Assembly (NCBI GenBank): GCA_963669155.1
Contig: OZ022583.1
Location: 6,964,866 to 7,028,865, forward strand
Reading direction: 5' to 3'
DNA length: 64,000 nucleotides
Source: Arbacia lixula
Lineage: Eukaryota > Echinodermata > Echinoidea > Arbacioida > Arbaciidae
Positions 1 to 12,722 of this stretch are shown piece after piece. Below the pieces are notes generated by a model that was not told the origin of the DNA, made no database searches, and saw only the letters and a program-made list of their open reading frames with translations. The translations under genes were made by a program, and so were the position numbers. Position 1 is the stretch's first letter, and each line of letters opens with the position of its first letter.

Positions 1-2900
1 CCAAGCAAACACATCTGGTACTGTTACAATCGGCAATTTAAAAAAAGAAGAAATAGGAATAAAAAACGAGGAAAAATATGAAGGCTTCTGTTTCCATGGT
101 GTCACGTCACGCTCCTGTCAACATCGCGTAATGGTCATCAGGATCAAGCGCTTGCATGAGATTTGATGCGAATAAACTCACAAGTGTCCTTTATCACTCC
201 GCCTAAGGTTGGGTCTAAAGAGATTTTGAGGCAAGAATCCGATTACCGCAAGGAGACGCACGAATCTGAGCCCAAGATTAGCACGGAATCTTCTGTTTGT
301 TGGGCGGATGGCTAGTGGTTGAGTCAGCAGGCTAAGACTTGGGGACTGTCGTGTCCTAAAGAGATGAGATCGTCTTCCAACGCTAGATTTAAATTGATGC
401 TGCCTGGAATTTCCATTGGAGATGGTGTATCAATAATACATGTATGTGCACTCTTAAGAGGAGTAAAGAATCATTCTCTCTACTCTTTATGATTTTTCAT
501 ATAATGTAACAATATGTTATGGCCATTATTCTGTTTATGGCCAGGATAATTGTTGAGTCCTGCAACTTTTTTCTTCACTGTAAGATTAATTGCTATGTTC
601 ACCATGCACGTGATGAACTGGTTACTGATATAAACAACAGTTGCTTTGAGTGTGATATGCATTGAAGAGAGAATATAGAAATCACCCAAATCCTTACATA
701 TGTATCTGTTATGACAGAAAGATGAATTAATGTTCTTAACAACATGTCCCCGTTTTGCAAAGTTCAGAAGAGATACTGGACACACAGCCTGTGCCGTACC
801 TTGTGATAAAGATATGCATTTCATCTGGGGTTTGCCATCAAAGCCGAGAGCCCTTGTCTTGCCCCTCTTCTGATAAAAAAAGGGGGAAAAGTGATGATCA
901 TCCGTCTTGTGCAAGGGAGAAGGGCCATAGCGGGATTGCAACAATGATCAAATCTTGAAGTAGGTCAGTTGGCAATTATTTATGCTCATCCGACACGTTT
1001 GATAGTCTGCAGCGGATTATGTCGTCTCATCTGGAGGGAAAACCGATCAGGAGCCTTCAATAAAACTGCGATTAAAACGGGGATTTTACGAAAGCGATAC
1101 GGCTCAAAACGGGATGATTTTACCAGAAGTTGGCACGGAGGGTCAGGCAGGATTGATTTTCGGGCAGACCGGTTGGACATGATCGCTAACGGTTATTGAC
1201 TGGCAGAACGAATGACAGAGATAAAAGGGAGAGGAAAGAAAGTGAGAGGACGCGCAAGGAAGAGAAGAGGAATATTTCTATGACAAGTGTATCCTATCAC
1301 ATTTTGTTGTTTATGACAAGTGGGGACCACTAGCTGATTATTGAATTAGGAAAACAAGCTTTGTTCTCCGTCTCTCTCCTCGACGAATGCAATTTTGCGG
1401 TGTCCTCTTTCCGCATTCTTGTAAATATGTCATTAATCAATACGATGATCCGTTCAGTTAAGTTTTTTGTCTGACCCATCTTTAGTTTATAAGAAAGTGG
1501 AGTAATTTCAATAACTACAAACTTCTCTGATTCTGTGCTACAAAGAGTTGGTAAATTTTCCTTAGAAATTGATATTAAGTGACAAATGCTGGGGTTTGAT
1601 AACTCTTAATCAAATTTAGTGACTTTCATATTCTTCAGAAATTGTTGTAATACTACAACTGCTAGATGACAAGGAGAAAAAAAACAGAAAAAAAAACATC
1701 CTATGACTGAAGTGGGTTACTGCTTTAATAAAAAAAATATAATTGTGACACATTTTTATTGTTCCAGTTTTAAATGAGATTATCTATTGAAACCTTTTGA
1801 CAAATCCTTACATGGTACATTTATCAGCACAGGGGCAATCTTGGGCTCAAAGTGATGTTAAATCAAAATTACATTAGCCCCTTGTGTGCCAGAAAAAAAT
1901 CTTGCTCTATGGGATTCATGTTTATTAATGCTGAAATAATCCACAAATGGTACATTAATGGTTATGCTATTTCAACTCTCCAGCAATCAAGTCCAAACAC
2001 AGGTCAGAAATTGTGCAGCATTGTGCAGCATTACTGGGTCATTTCATGAGGTTGGGACAAAGTTTTCATGCAATGTCCATGTAATGGAGGTATCAACCTT
2101 TGCAGTTCACCATGAAGATCAATGCAGATGCAATTAAGTTTTGAGCTGTCAATGAAAAATTGCTCTCATTTTTCAGTAGTAGACATTAAAATTGGAAATG
2201 TTTTATGAATTTGGAGCAACAGGCATACAAAAATATACCAACGTTACATGGTCATCATATTGTTTTTACATGGACAAGAAATATTCATAAGTCACATTGC
2301 AATATGCCATGGTCTTTGAGAAAAAATACTGGATGGGACCCCAGTTTTTTGCTCATGCCATTATTGGACTATATTTGCCTGGATTGAAAAAAATATGGAT
2401 TTGGAGTTGTGGTATGTCACAAAAATTGCCCCAAACTTGTGGAATCTCTTGTACCAAGAGCGTTTAACTTCTAACTTTCCCCATTGAGTGTGCGGAATAT
2501 ATCAACTAGACATGATGCTCTACAGTACAACTTTGTTGAGAGATGAACATCGTGTGTGAGAAACTCATGGTGAATTATACAGGATTGGCCCAGATTTTGA
2601 AAAGCCTTTTATGAATCGGCTGTTCAAATAAAAATCATTCTACCTGCCTACATCATTACTAGATCATGATTTTTAAGTGAAGTTTGTGGCATGGACCCTC
2701 CCGACCAACTGCTTCTCTATAAGTTTTGTGTGAATCACTTCAGCAAAAGAATAATGGCTTTTTATTCCTTTGCGTGCCATATGGTATATTTTCAGCCGTA
2801 ATTGCACCAAACATTTCATAGAGTTATATATTATCTGGCACAGGCAGGGGGTTGAAAGTTAGTGTGGACATTTTAGTAAAGAGACAACAGTATTCCCTGC
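1..2900. other. AT-rich non-coding stretch, no gene seen
   Basis: I find no exon, RNA gene or long repeat that I can support here. Open frames are short and lack splice context. The stretch at about 1876-1960 resembles a dispersed TTAA-type short element seen elsewhere in the window (shared words TGTGTGCCAG and CTCTATGGGATT). It may be intron of the plus-strand gene whose last exons lie at 10.6-12.7 kb, or intergenic. Confidence 0.5.
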
Positions 2901-3026
2901 GTACATGGAGGTGAAATACGTACAACTGGATTGTAGATACGAGTTGTTTTCATGGCACGTTGTCGTAGAAATAGGTTTGGTTCCCCTCTCGTATTTTTCT
3001 CATGTTTCTGTGTGCGGGTCACGGAT

Positions 3027-3150
3027 CCCTTTCTGCATCTTCTGTATCTATTCCCCCCCCCCCTCTCAGATCCCTTTCTGCATCTTCTGTATCTGTTCCC
3101 CCCCCCCCCTCTCAGATCCTTTTCTGCATCTTCTGTATCTGTTCCCCCTA
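3027..3150. repeat. C-tract minisatellite, unit about 55 bp, three copies
   Basis: A unit containing CCCTTTCTGCATCTTCTGTA followed by a run of 9-11 C and CTCTCAGATC repeats three times in tandem. The open frames here simply translate the repeat. Low-complexity, no coding signal. Confidence 0.8.
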
Positions 3151-3288
3151 TCTGTCTTGGTCCTCTCCTTCTAATAGTCTATTGACGTATGTGTGGCATA
3201 GATAGGGTAGGGTTTAACTCCTTCATTACTATTGACATAAAGATGTGTAGTAAGCTAATGGGACGGTCAAGGTCTGGTAATGTAATGG

Positions 3289-3379
3289 TTAACTCCTCAT
3301 GCACCATGTGTGCATTTTATTCCTGGGAATGTACACAGATCACATAGAGCAGTGTTTCATTTGGGGCATGAGAGGTTAA
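3289..3379. mobile_element. Short TTAA-flanked palindromic element
   Basis: A roughly 90 bp segment begins TTAACTCCTCATGCACC and ends GGGGCATGAGAGGTTAA, so the ends are inverted and bounded by TTAA. It resembles the 80-90 bp TTAA MITEs at 25143, 28738 and 42840 in this window. A related fragment lies just upstream (3215-3290) and another near 10720-10800. Confidence 0.45.
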
Positions 3380-3399
3380 ACATTAGCCGGAGCCTTGAT

Positions 3400-4650
3400 G
3401 ATGGTTACCGTCTTTCCCCCCTGTTATCCCCCTTCTCCATGTCAGATCTTGTGTCGTTTTTTGGTCTCTCCCCCGTCCACTTTCCACTCTCCCTGCCTCC
3501 AGCTGAACGTGAAGGTGGTTAATGCATGCAGAGGCTGTAGAGAAGAGAAAAGGTGTCGGCTTTGATAATAGCAGAATGCCTGAGGCCTCATTGATGCTAA
3601 TACCTTGTGGCCGTCCCTTCCTGTATGCGTCTTCGTGATACCACCTGACTACTTCCCCTCCAGATCTATAGAAGTCACCCCCATCCCTAACCCTTCCCCC
3701 CTCCCTGTTTGTCTCTTTTACTGCTCCATGCTTCATGATATGGCTGCCTCCCATCCTGATCAACCCACAACCCAACTCCCACCCCCATTAACATCCCCTT
3801 CCCCAGCCCTAATCCCTGTCCTTAACCGCCATCCCGAACCAGGGTAATACACGCGGGTCGGGGCGATTTCGTCCCTGAAATGCTTAAAAGAGCCCCCCAA
3901 AATTCCCATAGACACAATGTGCTAAAAAAGAAGCCCCCCAAAGTTTTGAATTAATTCTTCCGCTGTACTTAACCCACCCCCTTTGTAGTCCTTTCTTCCT
4001 CCCTGTGGATCTATCGCTCGCTGTCTCCTTCCCTGCTCCTTGGCTACCTCACCTCACCTCATCCCTACTTCTTTCCCCCTCCTGTCTTGCTCTCTGTCTG
4101 TCTCTCTTCCTGCTTCCTTAATGCTACCTCCATTTCCCGTCCTGATCTATCGTAGATATCACCCCACCACCGACCCCCAACCCCTACCACCACATCACCC
4201 CATTCTTAACCCTTCCCCCTTCCCTGTCTATGTCTCTATCTGTCTCTCTGCCTGTCTCTCTTCCTGCTTCCTTAATGCTACCACCATTTCCCATCCTGAT
4301 CTATAGTAGATATCACCCCACCACCAACCCCTGAAGTAACCCCTACCCCCACTAACACCCCTACCCCCACTAACACTTCTACCACCACCTCACCACATTC
4401 CTAAGTCTCCCCCCCCCCTCCCTATCTATCTCTCTGTTTGTCTCCCCACTCCCATGCCCCTTCCTACCAGTAGTTCCCATTCTGATCTATAGTAGATATT
4501 ACCCCACCACCGACCCGCCAACCCCTACCCACACTAACACCCCTAACCCCCACTAACACCCCCATCCCCCTAACACCCCCATCCCCACCTCACCCCATTC
4601 CTAACCCTTCCCCCCTCCCTGTCAATCTCTCTCTCTGTCTCTCTCCCCGC
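3400..4650. repeat. C-rich degenerate minisatellite
   Basis: Units containing CCTGATCTATAGTAGATAT followed by CACCCCACCACC recur at about 3660, 4141, 4294 and 4482, separated by C-rich spacers with TCTCTCTGTCTGTCTC words. The long open frames through it are low-complexity proline/serine/leucine and not credible proteins. Confidence 0.7.
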
Positions 4651-4848
4651 TCCTAGATGATTAATGCATGCACAGGCATAAACAAGATTGGGTTTAAAAC
4701 ATTAGCTGGAGCCGGCACGAAGGTTTGTGAGAAATCAGATCTGCGGCTGGCCAGATCAGTTTCCTTTTCCAATATGATGAAAGTTATCATGTTGCGGACC
4801 CAGTCTGTTTTGCTAATATGCCGTTTGAAAGGTTTCATTACAACATGC

Positions 4849-5107
<259 letters not shown>

Positions 5108-5529
5108 CAAGAGAATCAGAGGGAGGATAAATGGAGACGAGCCAGGTGAAATGTATATACATATATAAGTGCTGAATCTGAAATTGGAATCAATAGGATA
5201 TACTTTTACAAGTGCACATGTATAATTCGCAGGCTTACCTTGGTCATGTAAGGTGGAAATGGTAGGTTTCTTAAAAAAAACTGTGCTTACATGCACAAAC
5301 AAAAACCCTAAATTGTCAGAAAATGATATAATATTATTAATAGAAATACAGAAATACTACATTGATAGATGCAGAGTTCAGAGGTCATTGTGTAACTCTT
5401 ACATGGCTGTCTACTGTCTGCATAAAGTAAATACTTAAAGAGTTCAAAAGACATCCAGTTATTGTCTGTGTGTGTGTGTGTATGTGTGTATGTGTGTGTA
5501 AAGTTAGTTTTCTTCAGATGTGTGCCAAT

Positions 5530-5660
5530 CAGTTATTATTTACGTGAGGGACTGACTGTTTCCATCACTATTGCAGTCGAAAGCAGTTGGGTTCGAACTC
5601 TTGCTGGGGCCAATATCTAACCTCTGCAGTTGCTTGGATTACAGGCAAATGCCACCACGC
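5530..5660 (-). ncRNA. 7SL (SRP) RNA-like fragment, probable pseudogene
   Basis: Read on the minus strand from 5660, the sequence begins GCGTGGTGGCATTTGCCTGT and continues AATCCAAGCAACTGCAGAGG, then GAGTTCGAACCCAACTGC. This matches the order of the 5' (Alu) domain of animal 7SL RNA: the GGTGG...GCCTGTAATCC block, the AGC.ACT..GAGG block and a GAGTTCGA block that can serve as a pol III B box. Similarity weakens after about 100-130 nt and the S domain is not seen. A truncated pseudogene or a 7SL-derived short interspersed element is more likely than a functional SRP RNA gene. Confidence 0.5.
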
Positions 5661-5669
5661 TTAGAATTG

Positions 5670-8180
5670 CATGATAATTGCTTAGATTTTAAATACTTCA
5701 GTCATATTTGAGATATATAGTTATAAAAGCAGTGTGAGGGGCAATTTTAATGATGGAAATGATGCAAGGTTTTGAAGGTGTGTTTGATTTGTCTTGTGCA
5801 TTTCTTGGAAGGTTTTGATTGATCAAAGAAAAAATGGGCATGCCAAGATTTTTGCTAGAAAATAAGGTTTTTTTCTTATTCTTAAATGCATTCATGTATA
5901 ACCAGAAAATATGCCTTATCATTCCATCATATTCACTTCAACACACTGGGAACTTTGGCACATTTTCCATGAAATTGTTGAAATTGATATTGAGATTGAA
6001 TTGGTGCGTTACAAAATCAAACTCAAAACAATAACAACAAAAGTAGGCAGCTCAAATGCTGATGCAGTTTTGTGTACATTAATTTAGAATCTTGTAAAAT
6101 AATGAAAACATTCCTTGTTAAAAGATTTCATATATGACAAAACATTGCAATATTATGGTTATACTGCAATGCAGACAGTTCTACTTTAAACATGATAAAA
6201 TAGTATTGTGGAATTAATATGAATAACAAATATTCAGAGTATTAATAAAGGGTTGGAATAAATCAACAATATTGTTGTAAATTGATGTGTTGACGAAACT
6301 ATGTGTTGCCTTTCATAGATTTTCTGACCCCCTCCTCCCCCACACATATGACCCCCTCCCCCTTCCCCACCCCTCCCCTAAAACATATTCATTTAGGTCT
6401 TATGAAAGATCCTAATATCAGTCTCCATGCCTCAGCACTCGTCAATGCTTGGTCGATCAATTCAGGTTCAATCAGCCAAATATTTCTCCTCAGAATTTGT
6501 ATTTCACCCTAATCCAAGAAGGCCGCCCCATTGTCAGATCTTTTATCCCCGATGTGTCCTTCCCCTTCCCTCCCGCCCCCACACTCTCGTGTCAATAGCA
6601 TTCCTCGTTATTCGCTATCATCCCCTTCTCTCTCTCATGAAAGAGGAAGAGGAGGAATAATCGATGGAACTAGGCGTTGCGCGGCGGCCAGTTTGGTTTC
6701 GTTTAGTTGGAATCGACCATGGATTTTTTTATATCTTTACATGAACATGCATGCCTTTCATATGCACGCTCCTGAGATTTGTTAATATGCAAGGGGGGGG
6801 GGGGGGGTGGTTTTTTCCCCCGGAATATTATCAACTCTATGCCTAATCCCAGCTCTAAATCAGGAAGCGCTATCTATAAGCACCAAATCTGTCTGCTGAT
6901 GACCCCTTAGAATGTATACTTCCCCTGGTATTGCTATCATACCAGTATGCCTAGTTATGGCTAGCGTAATAGTGTAGAGCTCAGGGACCATGTTCATTAA
7001 ATGCTTTTACTGTCTAGTCTAGTCCGTTGTTAAATGCATATAGCTGAATGCACTTTAGCAAGATGCTTGGCTTAGTAGTGTTTCATAAATATCATATAGA
7101 TTATGAAATCCTACCCCAAGTCTAGACAAATGTAGCAGAGAGAGAATGAAAGGTTAAGGTTTTGATGGGAGTATTTGATGTATTGGTAACAACTGTGTGA
7201 TCACTGTATTGATTGGTAGTACAAGTAATACTGGTTAATAGTTATGTTGAATGAAAAAAGAGGACAAAACCATTTATGATATGTGCTTCTTTTGTTTGCT
7301 CTACAGTCAGTGGTAGAATGAAAGGATTCTTAAGCATTTCATGTTCAAAACAAAGTGATTATGGCTCAAAGAAGTCAAAAAATAGAATAACGGCAAGTGT
7401 AATTAAGGTGAACATTCTCGAATGAGTGGAGCTTGATGAAAGGTTTCACTTGATATTTAACCTTCCATACACTTACCTGGGAAGCCTTTCTTGAGCCGTG
7501 ACTGTGACATTAATGTGGTTCTGCATTTGATTATAGCATTGATGCTCATATGTAAAAACTACACAGGGAAGTAGACAGGTTTTTAGGGGGAAATATAGTG
7601 GTGACTGGTCAGAGAATACTTTTTTTCTGAGAGGGTGTGATTATTTCTTTCTTAAATAGATTGCATCATTTGCATCACTTTGGAAGCAAATTCTTATTGG
7701 AATATGTTATGCACTTCTCCCCAACATCCTATTACGATTGAACATACCCCAGTTCTCTCGTTGCCAGTTTAAAATACAAACAATTACGTTCCCACTCCTT
7801 TTTTTTCTACCAAAGCATTCCTTTGAATATGATATACTTTTTAGACGATAGTATTATGATTCTAAACACTTTTTTTTCCTCAGTTCAAAAAGAAAGAAAA
7901 AATCCCCCCACTCCCTTTTCCACACCATAGCATATGATAATGTGTTTTTTGGCAATGATATTGTGATACTGCAAACCCCAGTTGTTTGCTTCCTGTTTTC
8001 AGCAAGAAAAGAAGTAAAAAATAATTTTTCCCCACTCCCTTTTCTCGACAGTTTCCTTTCTCTGTTTGTTGCTGTGTATGTATTTCATGATGCGTTGCCC
8101 CCATTCTATTGAAGACTTTTTGAGTGTGCGGGGTTGGTATTGTTTCATCACGCCCACTTCTTTCCGTTGCCACGTGATCC
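5670..8180. other. Non-coding stretch
   Basis: No supportable exon. It contains a G homopolymer near 6790-6806 and AT-rich sequence. Near 7867-8050 there is a degenerate repeat of about 160 bp in which poly-T/CAG tracts precede CCCCACTCCCTTTTC. Probably intron or intergenic. Confidence 0.5.
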
Positions 8181-8194
8181 CTACCACTCTGAGA

Positions 8195-8890
8195 TTGAGG
8201 GAATGGGGCTAGTGGGGCAGAGAGGTGGAGGGCAGGGGGAGTAGAGAGGGTCAGGGGTGTGAATTGAGATAGAGGGAGGGGCAGGGGAAACAGAGGGACA
8301 GGGGTGTGGATTCAGAAAAGGGTAGGGAAGGGATGAGAATTGAGATAGGGGCAGGGAAACAGAGAGGGGAGGGGCAGGGGGAAGAGAAAGGTGCAAGGGT
8401 AGGGGGAACAGTGAGGGGTAGGGGGTGGATTCAAATCGGGGGTGCAGGGGGATACAGAGAGGGGGAGTAACAGGGTTGCAGAAAGGGAGAGGGCCATGGG
8501 TGTGGAAAGGGGGAGGGGTAGGTGTACAGAAGAGGGAAAGGGCAGGGGTACATGGATAGGGACACATATGAGGGTGAAAAGGGGAAAAGACAGGGACAGG
8601 GATGCAGAAAGAAGGAGAAATGGGTGCAGATTTGGGAAGGAGGGGCTAGGTGTGGAAAGGGGGTGAGGTAGGGATTGAGGAAAGTTGAGGGGCAAGTGAC
8701 AGAAAATGGAAGGGGTAGGTACGCATAAAGAGGGGAACAAAGGAGTAAGGGGGAGGAAAGGGGTGCAGTAGAAGTAAGGCGGTGTGGAAAGAGGGAGAAA
8801 GGGTGTGTGGATAAGTTAGGGGCAGTGGTGTGGAAAGGGGGTTGGGCAGGGATTAAAAAAGGGGGAGGGGCAGGGGAACACAAGTGAAGA
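8195..8890. repeat. G-rich degenerate minisatellite
   Basis: About 700 bp of plus-strand words such as AGGGGCAGGGG, GAGGGGTAGGG and GTGTGGAAAGGGGG in irregular tandem. Minus-strand open frames are proline/serine/leucine-rich shadows of the repeat. Repeated G3-G5 tracts give it G-quadruplex potential. Confidence 0.8.
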
Positions 8891-8997
8891 AGGGGTGAAG
8901 TAGTTACCAGTACACAGGGTACATGCATGTGATTGTGAATTATGTAAAAGAGACTTAGTTAAAGAGAAGTTGAAGCAATGAAATGGGTTGAAATATG

Positions 8998-9115
8998 GAT
9001 AGTGGTGGTGATGATAGTGGCGATGGTGGCAGTGGTGGTAGTGGTGGCAATGGTGGTAGTGGTGGTAGTGGTGGTAGTGGTGGTAGTGGTGGTAGCGGTG
9101 GTAGTGGTGTCAATG
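8998..9115. repeat. (GGTAGT)n / (GGTGGC)n trinucleotide-type repeat
   Basis: Tandem AGTGGTGGT units run for about 115 bp, followed by GATGATGAT and a GT-rich tail to about 9195. The glycine/serine frame on plus and threonine/proline frames on minus are artefacts of the repeat. Confidence 0.9.
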
Positions 9116-10235
9116 ATGACGATATGGTAATGATAACAGAGATGGCGAATGATGATGATGTTGATATGATGTGTGTGTATGTGTGTGTGTGAGTGTGAGG
9201 TGGGAGTCTTACTTGACATAGAGAATGGAGCCTAACATAGCAGAAGATGGGGTTGAGAGGGAGTGGGATGTACAAGAGAGGTTCAAGAACTCTAAAAGCG
9301 ATGGGGGAATTGTAAGAAGTGAGATCAAAGTCTTGTTAAGGTGGGGGTATATGATTGTAACACCTGTTACAGACAGAGAGAGAGAGAGAGAGAGAGGTGT
9401 AAGCGATTTGAAATAAGTAAGAATGTAAAGATGCAGACGGGGGGTGGGGGGGGGGGGGGAGCGGGGATATCAGCTTGAAGAAGGTAATATCATGTGATGC
9501 ACATCCCATCATAAACTTCCCCTTTTTCCCTTCATGTTGACCTCGATGGTTCTCTTCCTTGTCATACATCCTGTCTGTCTGTCTCTGTGCCATCCCCCTT
9601 GTCCCTGTGCGCCATAGATTAGCTTGAAAAACACCCTTGTGAGCCGGAAAACGGAACCCTTTTTTCCTGGACCAACTTTCTGGGGCTTGAGTTTGCATTG
9701 TCCTCTTCTAGGTGCCTTGGATTTGATAAGAGCAAGCAAATAAGCAGTTGAGTTGCAAAAGGCCTTTAATCCATTCTAGCTACTAATTCCAAGCAAATCA
9801 ATAGTTTCTATTTCATAACTCATTGGTGTGCATACTAATATGAATTTCATTTCATATTTCATATTTTTTAAGTCAGTTTTATGCACACAGTGGATGTCTA
9901 TTCAGTAATATGAACAAATGCGAGTTGATAGAAAAAGGGATTAGGGCCTTTTGCATGTAAGCTCTTCAAATATACTTGCCATGCATGGAGTGTGGTAGAT
10001 ATATTTTAATGGCTATAAAGGTTTGGACGCGGCTCAAATTGGCAGTGCGAGATTCCATGGTTAGTGAACAAGAATATTAAGCACGTATAATCACTCCTTT
10101 ATCATTTGCCTGATTTTTTGTTAATCCGTTTTTATTTCTGCTTGCAATTGTAAAATGGCAAATGCTTTTAAAAACTATTATAACGATGTAAATGAAAGTA
10201 AAAAGGAGACACTTAAAATGATTGAGTTTTATATT

Positions 10236-10628
10236 TCTCCCTCTTTTTCTTTTACCTCCTTCGCCTTCTCTCTTTGTCTTTCTATCTCTCTCTCTACCTC
10301 TGCCTCTCTCTGCATCTCTGCTTCTCTCGACCCCTCCCCCCTCTTTCTCTCTCTCTCCTTCCCTTTCTTTCACTCTCTCTCTTTCACTCCCTCTCTTTCA
10401 CTCCCTCTCACTCTCTCTCTCTCTCACTCTCTCTCTCTCTCTCTCTCACTCTCTCTCACTCTCTCTCACTCTCTCTCACTCTCTCTCACTCTCTCTCACT
10501 CTCTCTCTCTCACATTCTCTTTCTCTTTCACTCTCTTTTCTCTCTCACTCTTCCACTCTCTCTTTCTCTTTCACTCTCTTTCCTCTCTCTCTTTCACTCT
10601 CTCTCTCCCTCTCACTCATTCTCTCTCT
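10236..10628. repeat. (CT)n / CACTCTCTCT polypyrimidine tract
   Basis: About 390 bp of CTCTCT with a recurrent CACTCTCTCT motif. It runs directly into the 3' splice site CTGCAG of the exon at 10637, so it also forms an exceptionally long polypyrimidine tract for that acceptor. Confidence 0.9.
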
Positions 10629-10636
10629 ACCTGCAG

Positions 10637-10712
10637 TAAACGGTGTGAAAGGAGGTCAGAAGAAGGACGGGACTGCACGCAATGCACGCTACTCAGGGAT
10701 CAACTCAGCAAG
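10637..10712 (+). CDS. Penultimate coding exon of an unrecognised gene (gene A)
   Basis: A 76-nt exon between the acceptor CTGCAG at 10631-10636 and the donor GTAAAC at 10713. Read with one leading base it encodes KRCERRSEEGRDCTQCTLL then RDQLSK and ends in phase 0. That matches the phase-0 start of the next exon at 12546, which continues the same charged heptad-like character. It has a Cys-x2-Cys pair (CTQC). I do not recognise the family; it looks like the start of a C-terminal coiled coil. Upstream exons must lie before this point, but I could not identify any in the window. Confidence 0.55.
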
Positions 10713-12187
10713 GTAAACTTTAACCCTCTCATTACCATCCTCATGCCAATGTGTAGTAAGCCAATATAGGCTTCAAGGCCTGCTACTGTAACTTATAAAC
10801 CCATTTTCTTTCATAAGTGACTGCAAAGTTATATTAATCAATAGTGACAATGGGGTGAACGAAAGAGATCATCGATAAAAAGCTCAGCATGAACATACCT
10901 TTGCAAGGAAGTATTATAATTATCATTGTAGCTTTTAACTACCACATACTGAATCAAATAAAAAAGGCATTTTAGCCCCCCATGGCAAAAAGAACCCATG
11001 TAGACAATGAAAGATCCCCCTTGCCCCCACCCTTCCCTCCTGACACCACATTTAATAGGGAACATGCCCTACTTAAAGTTAATCGTGATAAAAGTGGAGA
11101 AATATGGAAATAAAAGATTTCTGAAAATTTGAAAAAATCTGATAAAGAATTGGAAAATTATCATTCTTTTAAAAATATTTTGACTTTGGTTATGAAACAG
11201 AATGAATATGGATTCCAGTAGGTTTTGAGAGTGGAACAGTTAGCCCTAAAGAAAGCAGTTTCTCTGTATGTATCTAATATTGAGAGAAGCAAATGAATTA
11301 AATTCCCCAACCCATTCGGCCGCGAAGAAGCAGAGTTTAACCCCCCCCCCCCAGCAAACAATAAGACTGTGTTCTTTTTTTGTGAGAGCTTTACAGCGAC
11401 CCTACAGTGTTATCATCACTCAATGTCCTGTCTTCATTCAGCGAGGTTTGGGTATCGCGGGATAGCATTCTCCTCCCCGACGTAATGCAATTTGTTGTGG
11501 GAAAGCAAGTATGAAATCTAATAATGCCACAACAAGACAAGACGCACACGATTGAATTGGGACACTCAAGTCAAACGTATCCTCTGAAAGTCACAGGAGA
11601 AATGTAGTACTAAGTGTTAAAAAGAACCTTTGACACATTTGAAAAAATAATAAAAACAAGAGAGCTAAACTCAAATCAAAGTGAATTTTTTAAGCATACA
11701 TCCAAAAGATGACCATATCCTGTGCTGTCACAGGAGAAATATACTACTAGGCATTCAAAAGAACATTTGACACGTTAGCAAAATTGTAATAACAAGAAAG
11801 TTTCAACTCAAATCAAAGAGAATTGTTTTGTGGGGCGGAGGGTTTCGTGACATTTCATCAGTTAATATTCTTGTAATAGTCCTTTATATACAATAAGTTG
11901 CTCATGGAAACCCTTCAGCTTGTCTGGGGTTTGTCCGACAAATAATAGATTCAGAGTGCATTCCATCCATTGAAACTGAATTATGAAATAAAGGTGCGTG
12001 CAGTAACTCATTACTATGCAATTAGGGGGAAAGTTGTGAATATATTATGAAAACGGCTTATTGTTTGATGTCCACTCACATATTGATCCTGATATGTTAC
12101 AAGTGATTCTCAAATTGAATATTCAAAGGATTATTATAAGAATATCTTAAATGGTCACGAAGGTCTGCTCCCCTGCATTTGTATGTA

Positions 12188-12409
12188 CTGTATACGGCAT
12201 ATATTATGCTGGGTTTTTATTTTCCCAAATTTCGTGAGTCGGGTGCTATTCGTGAATTTAACAACAAGCGAACATTATGAATAGGACGTGCATGAGCACA
12301 TGTACTACTAGTAATAGTACTGCATGATCGCGAATTTAACCATTCACAAAATTGTTGTGAAGTCGTGATTCGCGAAAAATTAGACGCGCAAAATATATGG
12401 CGTATACAG
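12188..12409. mobile_element. TA-flanked MITE with inverted ends, 222 bp
   Basis: The left end reads TA|CTGTATACGGCATATATT and the right end AATATATGGCGTATACAG|TA, giving 18 bp near-perfect inverted termini with TA on both sides, as for Tc1/mariner-type non-autonomous elements. The interior repeats words such as TTCGTGA and TTCGCGA. It sits in the last intron of gene A, about 135 bp before the terminal exon. Confidence 0.75.
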
Positions 12410-12545
12410 TATTCTGCCGTGAATGCATTTTTTTTTACATATCTTGCAGAATAAAATTCAATCCAATCCATTTGTAAACCCCTTTGAAAAGTGAATTTTC
12501 TGATGGAAAATAAATAACTAAATTCATTTCGTTTGTCCTCCTCAG

Positions 12546-12722
12546 GAGCGGGAAGAGAAGGGTGTCTTGCGGGACGAGGTCGATCGCTTGCGGGAGGCTC
12601 TGGTCAACTTCGCCAAGATGGCGTCCTCCCACCCCACCCTGGGCGCCAACATCGGCCAGGAGCTGACGGAACTCTTCAACCGCACCGTCACCATCAAGCA
12701 GGAGATCCAGGAGCTGGTCTAG
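12546..12722 (+). CDS. Terminal coding exon of gene A (coiled-coil C-terminus)
   Basis: The acceptor CTCAG is at 12541-12545 and the exon opens in phase 0. It encodes 58 residues beginning EREEKGVLRDEVDRLREALV and ending TVTIKQEIQELV before TAG at 12720-12722. The exon is GC-rich relative to its surroundings, has no internal stop, and shows heptad spacing of Leu/Val in its first half, so it is very probably real coding sequence. I cannot name the protein. Joined to the exon at 10637-10712 it gives a C-terminal segment of about 83 residues. Confidence is in it being an exon, not in any function. Confidence 0.7.
   Translation, partial: EREEKGVLRDEVDRLREALVNFAKMASSHPTLGANIGQELTELFNRTVTIKQEIQELV

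Noticed and set aside
5581-5600. GGTTCGAAC word suggesting a tRNA T-arm
   Set aside because: No acceptor or anticodon stems around it; the context fits a 7SL-like Alu domain on the minus strand better.
8181-8928. Minus-strand proline-rich open frames up to 165 codons
   Set aside because: By-product of a G-rich minisatellite; three overlapping frames of similar composition and no splice or start context.
10155-10769. 204-codon plus-strand frame of Leu/Ser repeats
   Set aside because: Encoded almost entirely by CT repeats; only the last part, in a defined frame from 10637, behaves like an exon.
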